Assembly: GCA_011390785.1 (NCBI GenBank)
Contig: JAABRR010000012.1
Coordinates: forward strand, 1 to 64,000
DNA length: 64,000 nucleotides
DNA from: Sphingobacteriia bacterium
Lineage (GTDB): Bacteria; Bacteroidota; Bacteroidia; Bacteroidales; UBA7960
Direction of reading: 5' to 3'
Shown: in pieces, positions 8,602-18,875 of the stretch
How the letters are laid out: each line of letters begins with the position of its first letter
How positions within the stretch are numbered: position 1 is the first letter of the stretch
Notes under the pieces: generated by a model
The model's input: only the letters and a program-made list of their open reading frames with translations
Told to the model about the DNA's origin: nothing
The model's database searches: none
Position numbers and translations under genes: made by a program

Positions 8602-9805
8602 AGATTACTCCTTTATTTAGTAGTTGGGTGACTGTGTTTTGATTATATGAAAGCAATCCGGACAATATTGCCCGGGTGTGTTGACCATAATGGGGGGGAG
8701 GGCTTAGTTTTTCCACATACATTTTATCTGATGTATTAAAGGATATACTTCTGATTCCCTTAATTGTATTGCCATTTTCATAAGTTGCATTGAGCAGCAT
8801 GGGTTGTGATTCAGGAATTTCGAATACTTCTTTCATGTTGAATACTCCGCCGGCAGGAATTCGTTTTTCCTGAAGCAGGGATAAAATTTCATCGCGTGAG
8901 TATTTGATGATTTGATCCTGAATAATCTGATTGATCTCTTTCTTATGGATAACTCGTGCATGATTTTTGGCAAATCTGCAATCCGTTGCCAATTCAGGTT
9001 TCCCAAGCAATGTTATGAGCTGTTGAAATTGTTTATCGGTACCTGCTGCCATTACTATTTCTTTACCATCAGCAGTTTTGAAGATGGTACCGTAGGGCAC
9101 AATGTTCGGATGATCGGAGCCCATTCTTTGGGGTATAGCATTGCCAACCAGCCAGTTGGTAGCCTGGTTGGCTAAAGAAGAAATCCCTGAACGGAAAAGC
9201 GATGCCTCTATGTATTGCCCGTTGCCGGTTTTTTCACGGTAATATAAAGCCAGCAAAATAGCCTCCTTAAGTTGATGAGCCGCCAGAACATCCATCAAAG
9301 CAACCGGCATTTTGGTGGGTGAGCTACCGGGTTCTCCATTCATAAACGTAAAACCGGTTTCCGCCTGAATTATGGCATCAAACCCTGACCTTGGGTTTTG
9401 CTGCCCGTAACCTGTTATATGCGAATATATTATACGTCTATTTTTACCCTTTAAAGTTGGATAATCCACTTTTAGTTTTTCCGCATCTCCGGGTTTGTAA
9501 CTTACCAAAACAATATCGCAAAGGGCAGCCATATCGTAAATAATTTGCAGACCTTCGGGTTTGCTCAGATCGAGCGCCATGGATTGTTTCCCCCAGTTAA
9601 CGCAAGAGAAATAGCCGGAAATATCAGTTTCCGCATCTTCCTTCGGTAGTTTCCAGCTGCGGGTAACATCGCCCTGGGTGGTTACATTCTCAATTTTATA
9701 AACGGTGGCACCCAGCTCAGCGAAAAACATTCCAACCGAAGGACCTGCCAAAACGCTGGCCAATTCCAAAACTTTTAAACCTTCCAGGGGTGTAGAGAGG
9801 CTCAT
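8588..9805 (-). CDS. CoA transferase, CaiB/BaiF (class III) family
   Basis: 405 residues. The N-terminus is typical (LEGLKVLELASVLAGPSVGMFFAELGA), and the catalytic aspartate lies in GFDAIIQAETGF (Asp143). Enzymes of this family move CoA between carboxylic acids, for example formyl-CoA:oxalate, carnitine or aryl-acid CoA transferases. Its place between a symporter and a CoA-dependent 2-oxoacid oxidoreductase suggests that it activates an imported acid or passes CoA from the oxidoreductase product to a new substrate. Acid specificity cannot be read from the sequence. Confidence 0.88.
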   Translation of the reverse strand: MSLSTPLEGLKVLELASVLAGPSVGMFFAELGATVYKIENVTTQGDVTRSWKLPKEDAETDISGYFSCVNWGKQSMALDLSKPEGLQIIYDMAALCDIVLVSYKPGDAEKLKVDYPTLKGKNRRIIYSHITGYGQQNPRSGFDAIIQAETGFTFMNGEPGSSPTKMPVALMDVLAAHQLKEAILLALYYREKTGNGQYIEASLFRSGISSLANQATNWLVGNAIPQRMGSDHPNIVPYGTIFKTADGKEIVMAAGTDKQFQQLITLLGKPELATDCRFAKNHARVIHKKEINQIIQDQIIKYSRDEILSLLQEKRIPAGGVFNMKEVFEIPESQPMLLNATYENGNTIKGIRSISFNTSDKMYVEKLSPPPHYGQHTRAILSGLLSYNQNTVTQLLNKGVIYARE

Positions 9806-9895
9806 AATAAAAATGTTTTATTTTAGATTTTGCGTGTTTGGATTATGTAAGGGTTTTATAAATGCACAAGGTGATGAAAGGCAATGGATGGTCAA

Positions 9896-11341
9896 TTAGT
9901 TTTTCTTTGAGAAAGTATTACCCAAAAGTACAAAAAGAATAGCAGCTCCCACAGCCATGTAAGTATCTTCTATTCGCCACCATCCTGCAAGTTTGGCAAT
10001 AATATTAACCAACACAGCCAAAGTACCACCTATAAAAGCCCAACGAACACCATTGGTGGTTATCCACCCCCGTTTGTAGATTCCCATCACGATAACGATG
10101 GCTCCAATTGCCCTGATACCATAGGAAATATAGGCCATGCTGAGAATGGCTCCTGTGCTGTAGAATGCAAGAGGAATAGTGATCAGGTTTACCAGGATAA
10201 CCAGTTTACGTGCTGTTGAAATAAGTTTTTGATCTACAGCAGTTTTGTTTATTATACCATGGTATATGTCTTTGGTGGCAATGGTTACCACAGCAAAGTT
10301 CACGGGCCCAACGGTGGAAAGGATGGCTGCCAGAATTCCCGCCAGGGCTATTCCTCCCAATATGGGGTGGATGAATTCGGGTGTCACCATGAGGGTGGGG
10401 AGTACCATTTTGGGATTGATCATTTCTGTTGTGGCATTCCACAAGGGACTGGCAATGGTAGAAACATCGAAGTAATTTCCGGTTTTTGCTACCAATCCGA
10501 GCAATGCTACCATGATTCCAAAGGGTGCAATAATGAAAGCCGAAAAGATGGCTGCTTTTTTCGCAATGGCTGCACTTCGGGCAGCAAAAATGGGCTGAAT
10601 ACTTGCCTGGCCAGCCATACCTCCCAAAACACCTCCCAAAATCAGGCTCCAGGCATAGCTAAGACCCCCGCTAAATGGGTTGTAAAGATTTGCAGGAGAT
10701 CCGTTTGAGATCATTTCCTGTTTCAGGGCAACAAAACCACCTACATCATTTATTCCTATCCAGGTTGCTAGGCCAATGCCCAGAAACATTGTAATAACGT
10801 GGATTATTCCTGTTATGGCTAATGCATGCATGCCACCCACATAAGTATAGGCTGTAATTACGAGCGAAGATATGATTACCGAATACAGCCAGGGAGTGCC
10901 AAACATGGCAGAAATTACGCTGGATGCGGTTTGCAGCTGAACGAAAGCCAGCACCATATAAGCAAAAAGAAAGGCAATAGCCGAAATGGCTCTTGCCCTG
11001 CGTCCGAATAAGGTTTCCAGCATTTCGCTGACAGTATGCACGTTATTTTGCCGGTAATGCCGGGCTACCGTAAACCCGATAATGATCATCCCGATGGCTG
11101 TTGAAATGTTGTAAAGAATGGGTTGCAAGGTACCGGAGGTAAAGGCACGCTCACTAACACCGATGGTGCTCATTCCACCCAGCCATTCCGATGCTACCAC
11201 TACAGCACAGGCAATTACACCAAGATTCCGGCCCGCTACCAGGTAATCGGCAGCGGAGCGACTGGCCACTTTTTTGGTGAGTAACGATATTAGCGTTATA
11301 AACCCAAAATAAGCCACCACCACTATTAAATAAACATTCAT
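9896..11341 (-). CDS. Sodium:solute symporter (SSS family)
   Basis: 481 residues with about 13 hydrophobic helices, the LeuT-fold SSS signature ASRSAADYLVAGRNLG near the N-terminus and an unwound-helix motif ASEWLGGMSTIGVSERAF. It should carry an organic solute into the cytoplasm with Na+. It is the first gene of the minus-strand operon with the CoA transferase and the oxidoreductase, about 90 bases upstream of the former, so the solute is probably a carboxylic acid that these enzymes process. Confidence 0.87.
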   Translation of the reverse strand: MNVYLIVVVAYFGFITLISLLTKKVASRSAADYLVAGRNLGVIACAVVVASEWLGGMSTIGVSERAFTSGTLQPILYNISTAIGMIIIGFTVARHYRQNNVHTVSEMLETLFGRRARAISAIAFLFAYMVLAFVQLQTASSVISAMFGTPWLYSVIISSLVITAYTYVGGMHALAITGIIHVITMFLGIGLATWIGINDVGGFVALKQEMISNGSPANLYNPFSGGLSYAWSLILGGVLGGMAGQASIQPIFAARSAAIAKKAAIFSAFIIAPFGIMVALLGLVAKTGNYFDVSTIASPLWNATTEMINPKMVLPTLMVTPEFIHPILGGIALAGILAAILSTVGPVNFAVVTIATKDIYHGIINKTAVDQKLISTARKLVILVNLITIPLAFYSTGAILSMAYISYGIRAIGAIVIVMGIYKRGWITTNGVRWAFIGGTLAVLVNIIAKLAGWWRIEDTYMAVGAAILFVLLGNTFSKKN

Positions 11342-11442
11342 TACGGTTTTTGATTTAAGTGTTTTGATAACTGCAAATCAGAAACCCGTGGGCTATATAA
11401 AAAACCAACCCAGGTTATCTGATTCTATTTGACAACTGGGCG

Positions 11443-11473
11443 CAAAATTAGTTATTTAGCCTATACAAGGCAA
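11443..11473 (-). promoter_or_regulatory. Promoter of the symporter operon (TTG-N20-TAATTTTG)
   Basis: On the minus strand TTG (11473-11471) and TAATTTTG (11450-11443) are 20 bases apart, about 100 bases upstream of the symporter ATG. Confidence 0.55.
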
Positions 11474-11521
11474 TAAATAACAAAAAAATGTTAATGGTAA
11501 TTTTTGTTTTAAACTCCTGAT

Positions 11522-13162
11522 TCAGAATACTCTTTTTCCTTCCAACCAGGTTTCATGAACCTTAAGATCATAAATCTTTTCGGGTTCTATTGTCAGAAGA
11601 TCTGCATCGAACACCACAAAATCGGCAAATTTGCCTTTTTCAAGGCTACCTCTGGTCTTTTCTTCAAAGTTGGCTTTGGCTGCCCAAATGGTCATTCCAC
11701 GGAGAGCTTCTTCGCGGGTAAGCGCCTGTTCGGGGTGCCAGCCACCTGCCGGAAATCCTCCGTTTTCCTGACGGGTAAAAGCAGCATGAAAACTGTACAG
11801 GGGATTGATATCCTCTACAGGAAAGTCGCTTCCATTAGGTAACCACCCCGTTTGATTCATCAAATCGCGGTAGGCATAGGCACCCTTAATTCTCTCGGGG
11901 CCAATCCGGTTTTCTGCCCAGCGCATGTCAGAAACAGCATGAATGGTTTGAATAGATGGGATGATGTTGTATTTTCCAAATTTATCAAAATCTGCAGGGT
12001 CAACTACCTGAGCGTGTTCAATCCTCCAGCGTAAGTCATTGTCAGGTTTCAGATGTGTTGCATACATGTCAAGAATAAGGCTAACAGCTGAATCGCCTAT
12101 GCAATGGGTATTAACCTGGAATCCATGTCTTTTTGCCAACTCACAGGCACTCCGCATCAAGTTAACATCATCCACCAGCAAACCGCGGGAGTAAGGTCTG
12201 TCGTTATAGGGTTGTTTTAGCAAGGCACCTCTTGAACCCAGCGCTCCATCAGCAAAAAGTTTGATTGATCGGACTGTTAAACGATCAGTAATATAGGGCC
12301 CATTTGAAAGAAAGTAATCGTAGTTTTCCCGGGTTGGATTGAGCATTGCATAAACACGAATATCAATTTCAGCGTTTTTTTGCAAGCTGTCCAGAAAAAG
12401 GATACTTTCAAGGGGCAAACCTGCATCACAAACTGATGTTAGCCCAACAGAAAAAAGATTTCTTTCGCCTTTTTGAAGTAATACAACTTTCTCTTCATCT
12501 GTAGGATTTGGAATTAAAGATGATATCATCGACATTGCCTTATCAATAAGCAACCCGGTGGGTTTTCCATTCTCCATTACCACTTCTCCGCCTCCAACAG
12601 ACGTACGGCCATTTATATCAGCCATATTCAGTGCCTCATTATTGGCAATGGCTGCATGGCCATCCACACGAACTATATAAACAGGTTTGTCGGGAAACAT
12701 TTCATTCAACAGACTATTATCTGGCATTTCTGTTACTTCAAAATTATTTTGATCCCAGCCACGGCCCAATATCCAATTATCATCAGGGTTTGCTTCTTCA
12801 TGCTCTTTAAGTCTTTCGATTATTTCTTCCATAGAGGCAGATAGCCATAGATCAGCATACATTAAATTGATTGAATAGCCAATAAAATGACTGTGAGGAT
12901 CTATGAAGCCGGGGTAAACAAATCTGTTTTTAAAGTCGATGGTTGCAGCTGAACTATATGTTTTATTGATGTATTTACTACTACCCAAATCCAGAATCCT
13001 TCCTTCTCTTACTGCCATGGCCTGAAAGAACTGCAGGGCACTATCAACAGTTTGGATATGAGCGTTGTAAACAATAAGATCAACATTTTCCTTTTCTTGG
13101 TTGCAAGAAACAAAAAACAAGGGCAAAACAAAAAACAAGGAAAGAATTCTAATCATTTTCAT
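11522..13162 (-). CDS. Amidohydrolase-family lipoprotein (YtcJ-like)
   Basis: 546 residues with a lipoprotein signal ending FVSC (Cys20), so it is probably anchored in the envelope. The body is a metal-dependent amidohydrolase of the Amidohydro_3 type: FVYPGFIDPHSHF supplies the first metal histidines, NTHCIGDSAV and RIEHAQVV give later ones, and NGSDFPVE carries the conserved aspartate. Relatives hydrolyse N-acyl or cyclic amide bonds; the substrate here is unknown. It stands alone between operons. Confidence 0.87.
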   Translation of the reverse strand: MKMIRILSLFFVLPLFFVSCNQEKENVDLIVYNAHIQTVDSALQFFQAMAVREGRILDLGSSKYINKTYSSAATIDFKNRFVYPGFIDPHSHFIGYSINLMYADLWLSASMEEIIERLKEHEEANPDDNWILGRGWDQNNFEVTEMPDNSLLNEMFPDKPVYIVRVDGHAAIANNEALNMADINGRTSVGGGEVVMENGKPTGLLIDKAMSMISSLIPNPTDEEKVVLLQKGERNLFSVGLTSVCDAGLPLESILFLDSLQKNAEIDIRVYAMLNPTRENYDYFLSNGPYITDRLTVRSIKLFADGALGSRGALLKQPYNDRPYSRGLLVDDVNLMRSACELAKRHGFQVNTHCIGDSAVSLILDMYATHLKPDNDLRWRIEHAQVVDPADFDKFGKYNIIPSIQTIHAVSDMRWAENRIGPERIKGAYAYRDLMNQTGWLPNGSDFPVEDINPLYSFHAAFTRQENGGFPAGGWHPEQALTREEALRGMTIWAAKANFEEKTRGSLEKGKFADFVVFDADLLTIEPEKIYDLKVHETWLEGKRVF

Positions 13163-13426
13163 AAAGGAAGGTTTGGGTAATGGAATGTAAATTTTTGATA
13201 TATACTAAATTACCTATAATTCGTATAACCTTTGTAGGTTTGGGTAGTATAAAATTAAAATATTATAATTTATTTTGAGTATTCTTTTTTAAAGAATATC
13301 TAACGGTCACTATTTCAGTGAAATAATGTTACAGATTATCCGGTTCTGTTAAATAAATTACAAGAGATATAGCCTAATTGGACTATTTTGTTGAGACGGG
13401 AAATGAAAATTTTGAAGATATCTTCA

Positions 13427-14752
13427 TTAGTTTATTATTTCATCCAGAATTCTGCCTGAAATTTGCAACAGACTGATTTCAGCAATCTTGGTTTGGTATT
13501 GAATAGAAAGCAGCCTTTCTTCGGCTTCAAGAAGATCTTTTTGTACTTCGCGAAGTTCAAAGCCTGATAACCCACCTAACCGATATCTTTCAAAGGCTAT
13601 ATCAAGATTCTCTCTTGCTACATCAAGATTTTGGGTTTCCAGGGTTAAAAGGCTCAGGTTGTTGGTGTATGTATTGTAGAGAGTAATAAGATCGGCTGAA
13701 ACGACTTGTTTTACATGATCCAGTGAAATATGACTGTTCTCAATCTGAATACGGGCATTGCGTTCCAATCTTTTCTGGTTGGAGCCATTGTATAAATTTA
13801 ATCCCAGGGTTAGAGAATAATTCATACCCCATGTTTGCTGATCGCTTAAAGTACTGTTTTGAAATGTGTTATGAGTATATCCATAACCCGACGAAAGATT
13901 GATATAAGGATATCGTTGTGAAAAAGTTAGCTTAAGATCCTGTTCGGCAAGGTTAATATTATGTTCTGCTGCCAGGATGGAAACATTTTTTTTCATAGCA
14001 AGATCATACAATTCATTGTAAACTAATGATTTATTGATGACAATATTTGTATCGAAAGGCGAAAAACTTTCATTCAGGTTTTCCAAAGCCATAATTTCGT
14101 TGAGTCTAACCCGGGAAGCGTTGAGCACTTCATATTGCCTTTCAAACCTCGAACTGTCTGCATTTAGGTTAACCTGTGCCTGCAGCAACCTGACTTTTGA
14201 ACCCGAACCAAGTAAAAAGTGCTCTTGTTCAATACGTACTCTTTCTTTGGAAAGATTTACAGCATATTTAAGATTAGAGAAAAGCTGGGTCTGCTGAATA
14301 AAATAATAGTATTCTGATGCCAGCTGCCCAATGGTATTCTCAATAGACATGCGGGTATTGATTTCTGAGAGATGATTTAATTCTTCCAGACGTTTGTATC
14401 TGTATTGAGCATTAAAGCCATCAAAAATCATCCACTGGCCCTGTAGTGCCATGTTGGTGGTTGTATTGTGAATATTGGGATTGAAAGCAGAACCACCATC
14501 AGTAAAATTCTGATTGGTATTGTTCAGATTTCCGGCAAAAGACGATCTGAGATCCAGGGTGGGGAGCAATCCTGCATTTCCACGTGTGTAATTACTTACA
14601 GCAATTTTTTGCTGGTTTTGTATGATTCTGATAGAAAAATTGTTTTCTACTGCTGTTTCAATACATTCTTCAAGGCTTTTGGTTTGTTGAGCATGAAGGG
14701 AAAAAAAACTGGCAAAAACAATATTAATTAGCAGAAACGATATTTTCTTCAT
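13427..14752 (-). CDS. TolC-family outer membrane efflux protein
   Basis: 441 residues from the ATG at 14752; the ORF track start at 14842 lies deep in the RND gene and lacks a signal sequence. The chosen start gives MKKISFLLINIVFASFFSLHAQ, a clear signal peptide. Two long repeats rich in heptads (LEECIETAVENNFSIRI and SILAAEHNINLAEQDL) are typical of the TolC alpha-barrel. It forms the outer membrane exit duct for the RND pump encoded just upstream. The start overlaps the end of the RND gene by 29 bases. Confidence 0.92.
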   Translation of the reverse strand: MKKISFLLINIVFASFFSLHAQQTKSLEECIETAVENNFSIRIIQNQQKIAVSNYTRGNAGLLPTLDLRSSFAGNLNNTNQNFTDGGSAFNPNIHNTTTNMALQGQWMIFDGFNAQYRYKRLEELNHLSEINTRMSIENTIGQLASEYYYFIQQTQLFSNLKYAVNLSKERVRIEQEHFLLGSGSKVRLLQAQVNLNADSSRFERQYEVLNASRVRLNEIMALENLNESFSPFDTNIVINKSLVYNELYDLAMKKNVSILAAEHNINLAEQDLKLTFSQRYPYINLSSGYGYTHNTFQNSTLSDQQTWGMNYSLTLGLNLYNGSNQKRLERNARIQIENSHISLDHVKQVVSADLITLYNTYTNNLSLLTLETQNLDVARENLDIAFERYRLGGLSGFELREVQKDLLEAEERLLSIQYQTKIAEISLLQISGRILDEIIN

Positions 14753-17700
14753 TTCTAATTTTCTTTTTTGTACTTGAAATATATGAATAAACAGCCGGCA
14801 CAACATACAAGGTAAGGAATGTTGAAATGATAAGTCCACCAACTACGGCAACACCCATTGCTACACGGCTTTGTGCACCTTCGCCAAAACCGAGGGTAAG
14901 GGGTAAAACACCCAGAATGGTTGATAAGCTGGTCATAAGAATTGGTCTGAACCTGGCGGCTGCAGCGTATTTAATAGCTTCTATTTTCGACATCCCTTTT
15001 TGCCGGTTCTGATTGGCAAATTCTACCATTAGAATTCCATTTTTAGAAACCAGACCAATGAGCATAATGATTCCAATCTGGCTAAAAATATTCATGGTTA
15101 TGTCAAAGTACCACATAAAGAGCAAGGCACCGGTAAGTGCAAGTGGCACGGTCATCATAACAATAAACGGATCGCGGAAGCTTTCAAACTGGGCAGAAAG
15201 TACCAGGAAGATTAAAATTAAAGCCAGCAGGAAGGCAAACATAAGACTTGACGCACTTTCCTGGAAATCGCGTGAATCACCCGCAAGGGCGGTACGGAAT
15301 GTTTCGTCGAGCACTTCATCAGCAATTCTGTTCATTTCTTCAATTCCTTCGCCAATGGTATGCCCTGGCGCCAGACCCGACGACACGGTTGCAGAAACAA
15401 ATCGGTTGTATCGGTAAAGTTGAGGGGGGGCGGTTTGTTCTTTCAGGTCAACCAGATTGTCGAGCTGAACCATGTCACCCTGGTTATTACGAACGTAAAG
15501 AGATTTAAGATCGAGGGGTTTGTTTCGGTTTTCACGGGCCAGTTCACCCAGTATCTGGTATTGCTTTCCATTCATAAAGAAATAACCGAATCGCTGGCCC
15601 GAAAGCGCCAGTTGGATGGTTTGGCCAATATTTTGGGTAGATACACCCATTAGGTTGGCTTTATCGCGGTTTATGGAAACCTGTAGTTCAGGTTTGGTAA
15701 AACGTAGGTTAACATTAGCCATTTGCAATACCGGACTTTGATCAACTTTTTCCATAAATGCAGGCAGAACTTCTCTTAGTTTCTCTATATTTTGGGCCTG
15801 TAAAACATACTGAACCGGCATACCCGATCTGCGGCCTCCAAAAGTAGATTGTTGCAGAACAAAGGCGCGTGCAGTAGTTTTTTTTCGCACTCTTTCAGAA
15901 AGATAATCGGCAATTTCCTGCTGACTTTTCTCTCTTTCAGCAGGTGGTATTAAGGTGGTTCGAACATTGGCCCATGACCCAAAAACCATGTAAGTAACCG
16001 ATTCCACTTCAACTACTTCGTCCATTACCATTTCTGCTATGTCAAAAACATAATCGCGGGTAAACTCAAAAGTAGCGCCTTCAGGTGTCTGCGCATTGAT
16101 GTTAATTTGAGAGCGGTCTTCCAAGGGAGCCATTTCTGAAGGTATATTGCTGTATAGCAAAATTATAAGACCTATAGAAATAACCAAGACCAAAATGCTA
16201 AGCCATCTTTTGTTTAGAAATACATCAAGAGATTCTTTGTAGGCATTATTTACTAATATGAAGAACTTTTCTGTTTTCATGTACAGGGCTCCTCTTTTTG
16301 CCCTTTGCTTTAGAATTTTGGTTGAAAGCATGGGCGTAAAGGTGAGCGCAACAAATGAACTAATAGCCACTGCACCGGCAATAACAATGCTAAACTCACG
16401 AAAAAGACGGCCTGTCATCCCTTCCAAAAATACGATCGGTATGAAAACTGCGACAAGTGTTATCGTAGTGGCAATAATGGCAAAGAATATTTCCTGTGAG
16501 CCTTGTAAGCCGGCTTCTCTGGGAGTCATGCCCTGCTCAATCTTTACATAAATATTCTCCATCATAACAATGGCATCATCAACCACGAGCCCGATAGCCA
16601 AAACTATAGCCAGTAGGGTAAGAACGTTGATGGTGAATCCTGCCAGGTACATGATAAAAAATGAACCCACCAACGATACGGGTATAACCAGAATGGGGAT
16701 TAAGGTAGTTCGCCAGTCGCGAAGGAAAAAGAATATAATTACCACCACCAGAATAAAGGCAATAAATATTGTATTGCGAACTTCTACAATAGATGATCTT
16801 ATGTATTTTGTGTTATCAAAACCTATTTTAAAGAAAATATCATCGGGCAGGTCTCTTTTTATGTGTTCTAATCTGAGATAAACTTCATCGGCTATTTCGA
16901 TATGGTTTGAGCCAGGTTGCGGCACAATGGCCACTCCCAGCATGGGAATTCTATCGCGCATAAGGATGCTTCTGAGATTTTCTGAAGCCAATTCAGCCCT
17001 TCCAATATCAATGAAGCGAATTACCTGATCATCTTCCTGTTTGATGATTAAATTGTTAAACTCTTCGGGAGTAGTTAGAAGTCCTAACGTTCTGATAGTA
17101 AGCTCTGTAGTAGTTCCTTCGATACTTCCGGAAGGTAATTCTACATTTTCGCGTGCAATTGCGTTTCTAACGTCAAGGGGAGTAAGTCCATAACCGGCCA
17201 GCTTGGCAGGATCCATCCACAGTCGCATACTCCATCGGCGCTGCCCCCAGATGGGTACGGCACTTACTCCGTCAATGGTTTGAAGCCTTTCGCGAAAAGT
17301 TAACTCAGCATATTCAGATAGTTCGGTGAGTGGCCGGCGGTCGCTTTGTATGGTAATGAACATGATGGGACTTGCGTCTGCATCGGCTTTGGAAACAACA
17401 GGTGGGTCAACATCTCGGGGTAGTCTTCGTTGCGCCTGTGCTACTTTGTCTCGCACATCATTGGCAGCAGTTTCCATATCTACAGTCAGCTCAAACTCTA
17501 CGGTAATATTGCTGCCCCCTTGCCGGCTAACACTGGTTATAGAGCGAATACCCGGCACCGCGTTGATGGATTGTTCCAGAACTTCTGTAATTTGGGCATC
17601 AATAACATCAGAGTTGGCGCCAGGATAAGAGGTGCTAACAGAAATAATCGGAGGATCTACACTGGGAAACTCACGTACTCCAAGGAAGGTCATTCCGATG

Positions 17701-17777
17701 ATGCCAAACAGGAGTATGATGATGGTTAAAACGGTTGCTAAAACCGGTCTTTCTATACTTAAGGATGATAAACTCAT
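14724..17777 (-). CDS. RND efflux pump, inner membrane subunit (AcrB/MexB-like)
   Basis: 1017 residues. N-terminal RPVLATVLTIIILLFGIIG is the first membrane helix. Family motifs include REFPSVDPPIISVSTSYPGA, the proton-relay aspartates in GLVVDDAIVMMENI, and GLVSKNGILMVEFANQ in the second half. Twelve membrane helices and two large periplasmic loops are present. It exports drugs or other hydrophobic compounds using the proton gradient. It is the middle gene of an adaptor-pump-duct operon, starting 18 bases after the adaptor gene stops. Confidence 0.95.
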   Translation of the reverse strand: MSLSSLSIERPVLATVLTIIILLFGIIGMTFLGVREFPSVDPPIISVSTSYPGANSDVIDAQITEVLEQSINAVPGIRSITSVSRQGGSNITVEFELTVDMETAANDVRDKVAQAQRRLPRDVDPPVVSKADADASPIMFITIQSDRRPLTELSEYAELTFRERLQTIDGVSAVPIWGQRRWSMRLWMDPAKLAGYGLTPLDVRNAIARENVELPSGSIEGTTTELTIRTLGLLTTPEEFNNLIIKQEDDQVIRFIDIGRAELASENLRSILMRDRIPMLGVAIVPQPGSNHIEIADEVYLRLEHIKRDLPDDIFFKIGFDNTKYIRSSIVEVRNTIFIAFILVVVIIFFFLRDWRTTLIPILVIPVSLVGSFFIMYLAGFTINVLTLLAIVLAIGLVVDDAIVMMENIYVKIEQGMTPREAGLQGSQEIFFAIIATTITLVAVFIPIVFLEGMTGRLFREFSIVIAGAVAISSFVALTFTPMLSTKILKQRAKRGALYMKTEKFFILVNNAYKESLDVFLNKRWLSILVLVISIGLIILLYSNIPSEMAPLEDRSQININAQTPEGATFEFTRDYVFDIAEMVMDEVVEVESVTYMVFGSWANVRTTLIPPAEREKSQQEIADYLSERVRKKTTARAFVLQQSTFGGRRSGMPVQYVLQAQNIEKLREVLPAFMEKVDQSPVLQMANVNLRFTKPELQVSINRDKANLMGVSTQNIGQTIQLALSGQRFGYFFMNGKQYQILGELARENRNKPLDLKSLYVRNNQGDMVQLDNLVDLKEQTAPPQLYRYNRFVSATVSSGLAPGHTIGEGIEEMNRIADEVLDETFRTALAGDSRDFQESASSLMFAFLLALILIFLVLSAQFESFRDPFIVMMTVPLALTGALLFMWYFDITMNIFSQIGIIMLIGLVSKNGILMVEFANQNRQKGMSKIEAIKYAAAARFRPILMTSLSTILGVLPLTLGFGEGAQSRVAMGVAVVGGLIISTFLTLYVVPAVYSYISSTKKKIRNEENIVSAN

Positions 17778-17795
17778 GAATTGATTTAAACTAAT

Positions 17796-18875
17796 TTACT
17801 TAATAGTATCTAAAACGACTTCCATACCATGTCTTAACTGTAATATTCCGGTAATAATCAATGTATCGCCAGGTTGCAATCCATTTGTAATCTGGATCAT
17901 ATCTGATGTGCGCAAACCTGTTGATACCAGTTGCGATTCGGCTTTCCCTGATTTGAAAGTAAAAACCCTGTCGCCATCCATTTCGGGTATTAGTGCTTCG
18001 GTGGGAATGGCTATTGCATTTTGTATTTCATTCAGATTCAGTTCTATTGAAACAAAACGTCCGGGTTTTATGACTTCTCCGGGATTATTATATAAAGCTC
18101 TTACTACCATGTTTCTGGTTCGAATATCTATATTCGGATCAACAGCATAGACTTCTGCATCCAGGGTATCTATTAGTCCGTCAAGGGTAAAACGGATCGG
18201 AAATCCGGGCATAACTTCACTGGAATATCGCTCGGGGATTGCAAATTCAATTTTCAGGGGATTTCTTTTGATCAGGCTGGCAATACGGGTATTTACATTT
18301 ACGAATGCACCTTCGCTAACATGTCGTAACCCAATAACGCCATCAAAAGGCGCTTTGAGCTCCGTTTCAGCAATTCTTGCTTCAATAAGCATTATGTCGG
18401 CTTCAATGGTTTGCACTTCGGTTACAATCTGGTCGTAGCTTTCCTGGCTGATAGCATCACGAGACAAAAGACTCTTCTGTCTGAATTCTCTCTCTTCAGC
18501 CAGCTTTTTCTGTGCCTGAAGTTTCAGGAGTTGTGCCTGCAAGGGGCGATCATTAATTTTTGCAAGCAACTGACCTTTGTTTACTTTGGTGCCTTCGTCA
18601 AAATAGATATTGATGATCTTACCAGATGTTTCGAAAGATAGATCAACCTGCTCATCAGGGATCAGAGTACCCGAGCTGTTAATCCTTTCAATTAAAACTT
18701 CACTTTGAAGAAGTTTTGCTTCAACATTGAGAATATTTTGGTTTCTGGGCCCTGCAATTTCAGGGTTTGGCTGGCTTTCGTTAATAAATAGTGGTTTTAA
18801 TTTGGGAATGAAAATAATAACCAGTATAGCAATTATGGCTATGGTTAGATAAAGTGGTCGATAATTCCTTTTCAT
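17796..18875 (-). CDS. RND efflux periplasmic adaptor (membrane fusion protein)
   Basis: 359 residues. One N-terminal membrane anchor is followed by a barrel-sandwich/lipoyl half-motif (GKIINIYFDEGTKVNKGQLLAKIND), a coiled-coil hairpin (LLKLQAQKKLAEEREF), the second lipoyl half (ELKAPFDGVIGLRHVSEGAFV) and a beta-barrel domain. It links the RND pump to the TolC-type duct. It is the first gene of the operon. I see no adjacent regulator gene and no clear TAnnTTTG box in its leader. Confidence 0.93.
   Translation of the reverse strand: MKRNYRPLYLTIAIIAILVIIFIPKLKPLFINESQPNPEIAGPRNQNILNVEAKLLQSEVLIERINSSGTLIPDEQVDLSFETSGKIINIYFDEGTKVNKGQLLAKINDRPLQAQLLKLQAQKKLAEEREFRQKSLLSRDAISQESYDQIVTEVQTIEADIMLIEARIAETELKAPFDGVIGLRHVSEGAFVNVNTRIASLIKRNPLKIEFAIPERYSSEVMPGFPIRFTLDGLIDTLDAEVYAVDPNIDIRTRNMVVRALYNNPGEVIKPGRFVSIELNLNEIQNAIAIPTEALIPEMDGDRVFTFKSGKAESQLVSTGLRTSDMIQITNGLQPGDTLIITGILQLRHGMEVVLDTIK

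Noticed and set aside
10229-10708. 159-residue plus-strand ORF
   Set aside because: Antisense shadow of the sodium:solute symporter; biased composition (many Gly, His, Cys, Ser), no domain, no start signals.
15013-15417. 134-residue plus-strand ORF and other ORFs opposite the RND gene
   Set aside because: Shadows of a highly conserved RND pump gene.
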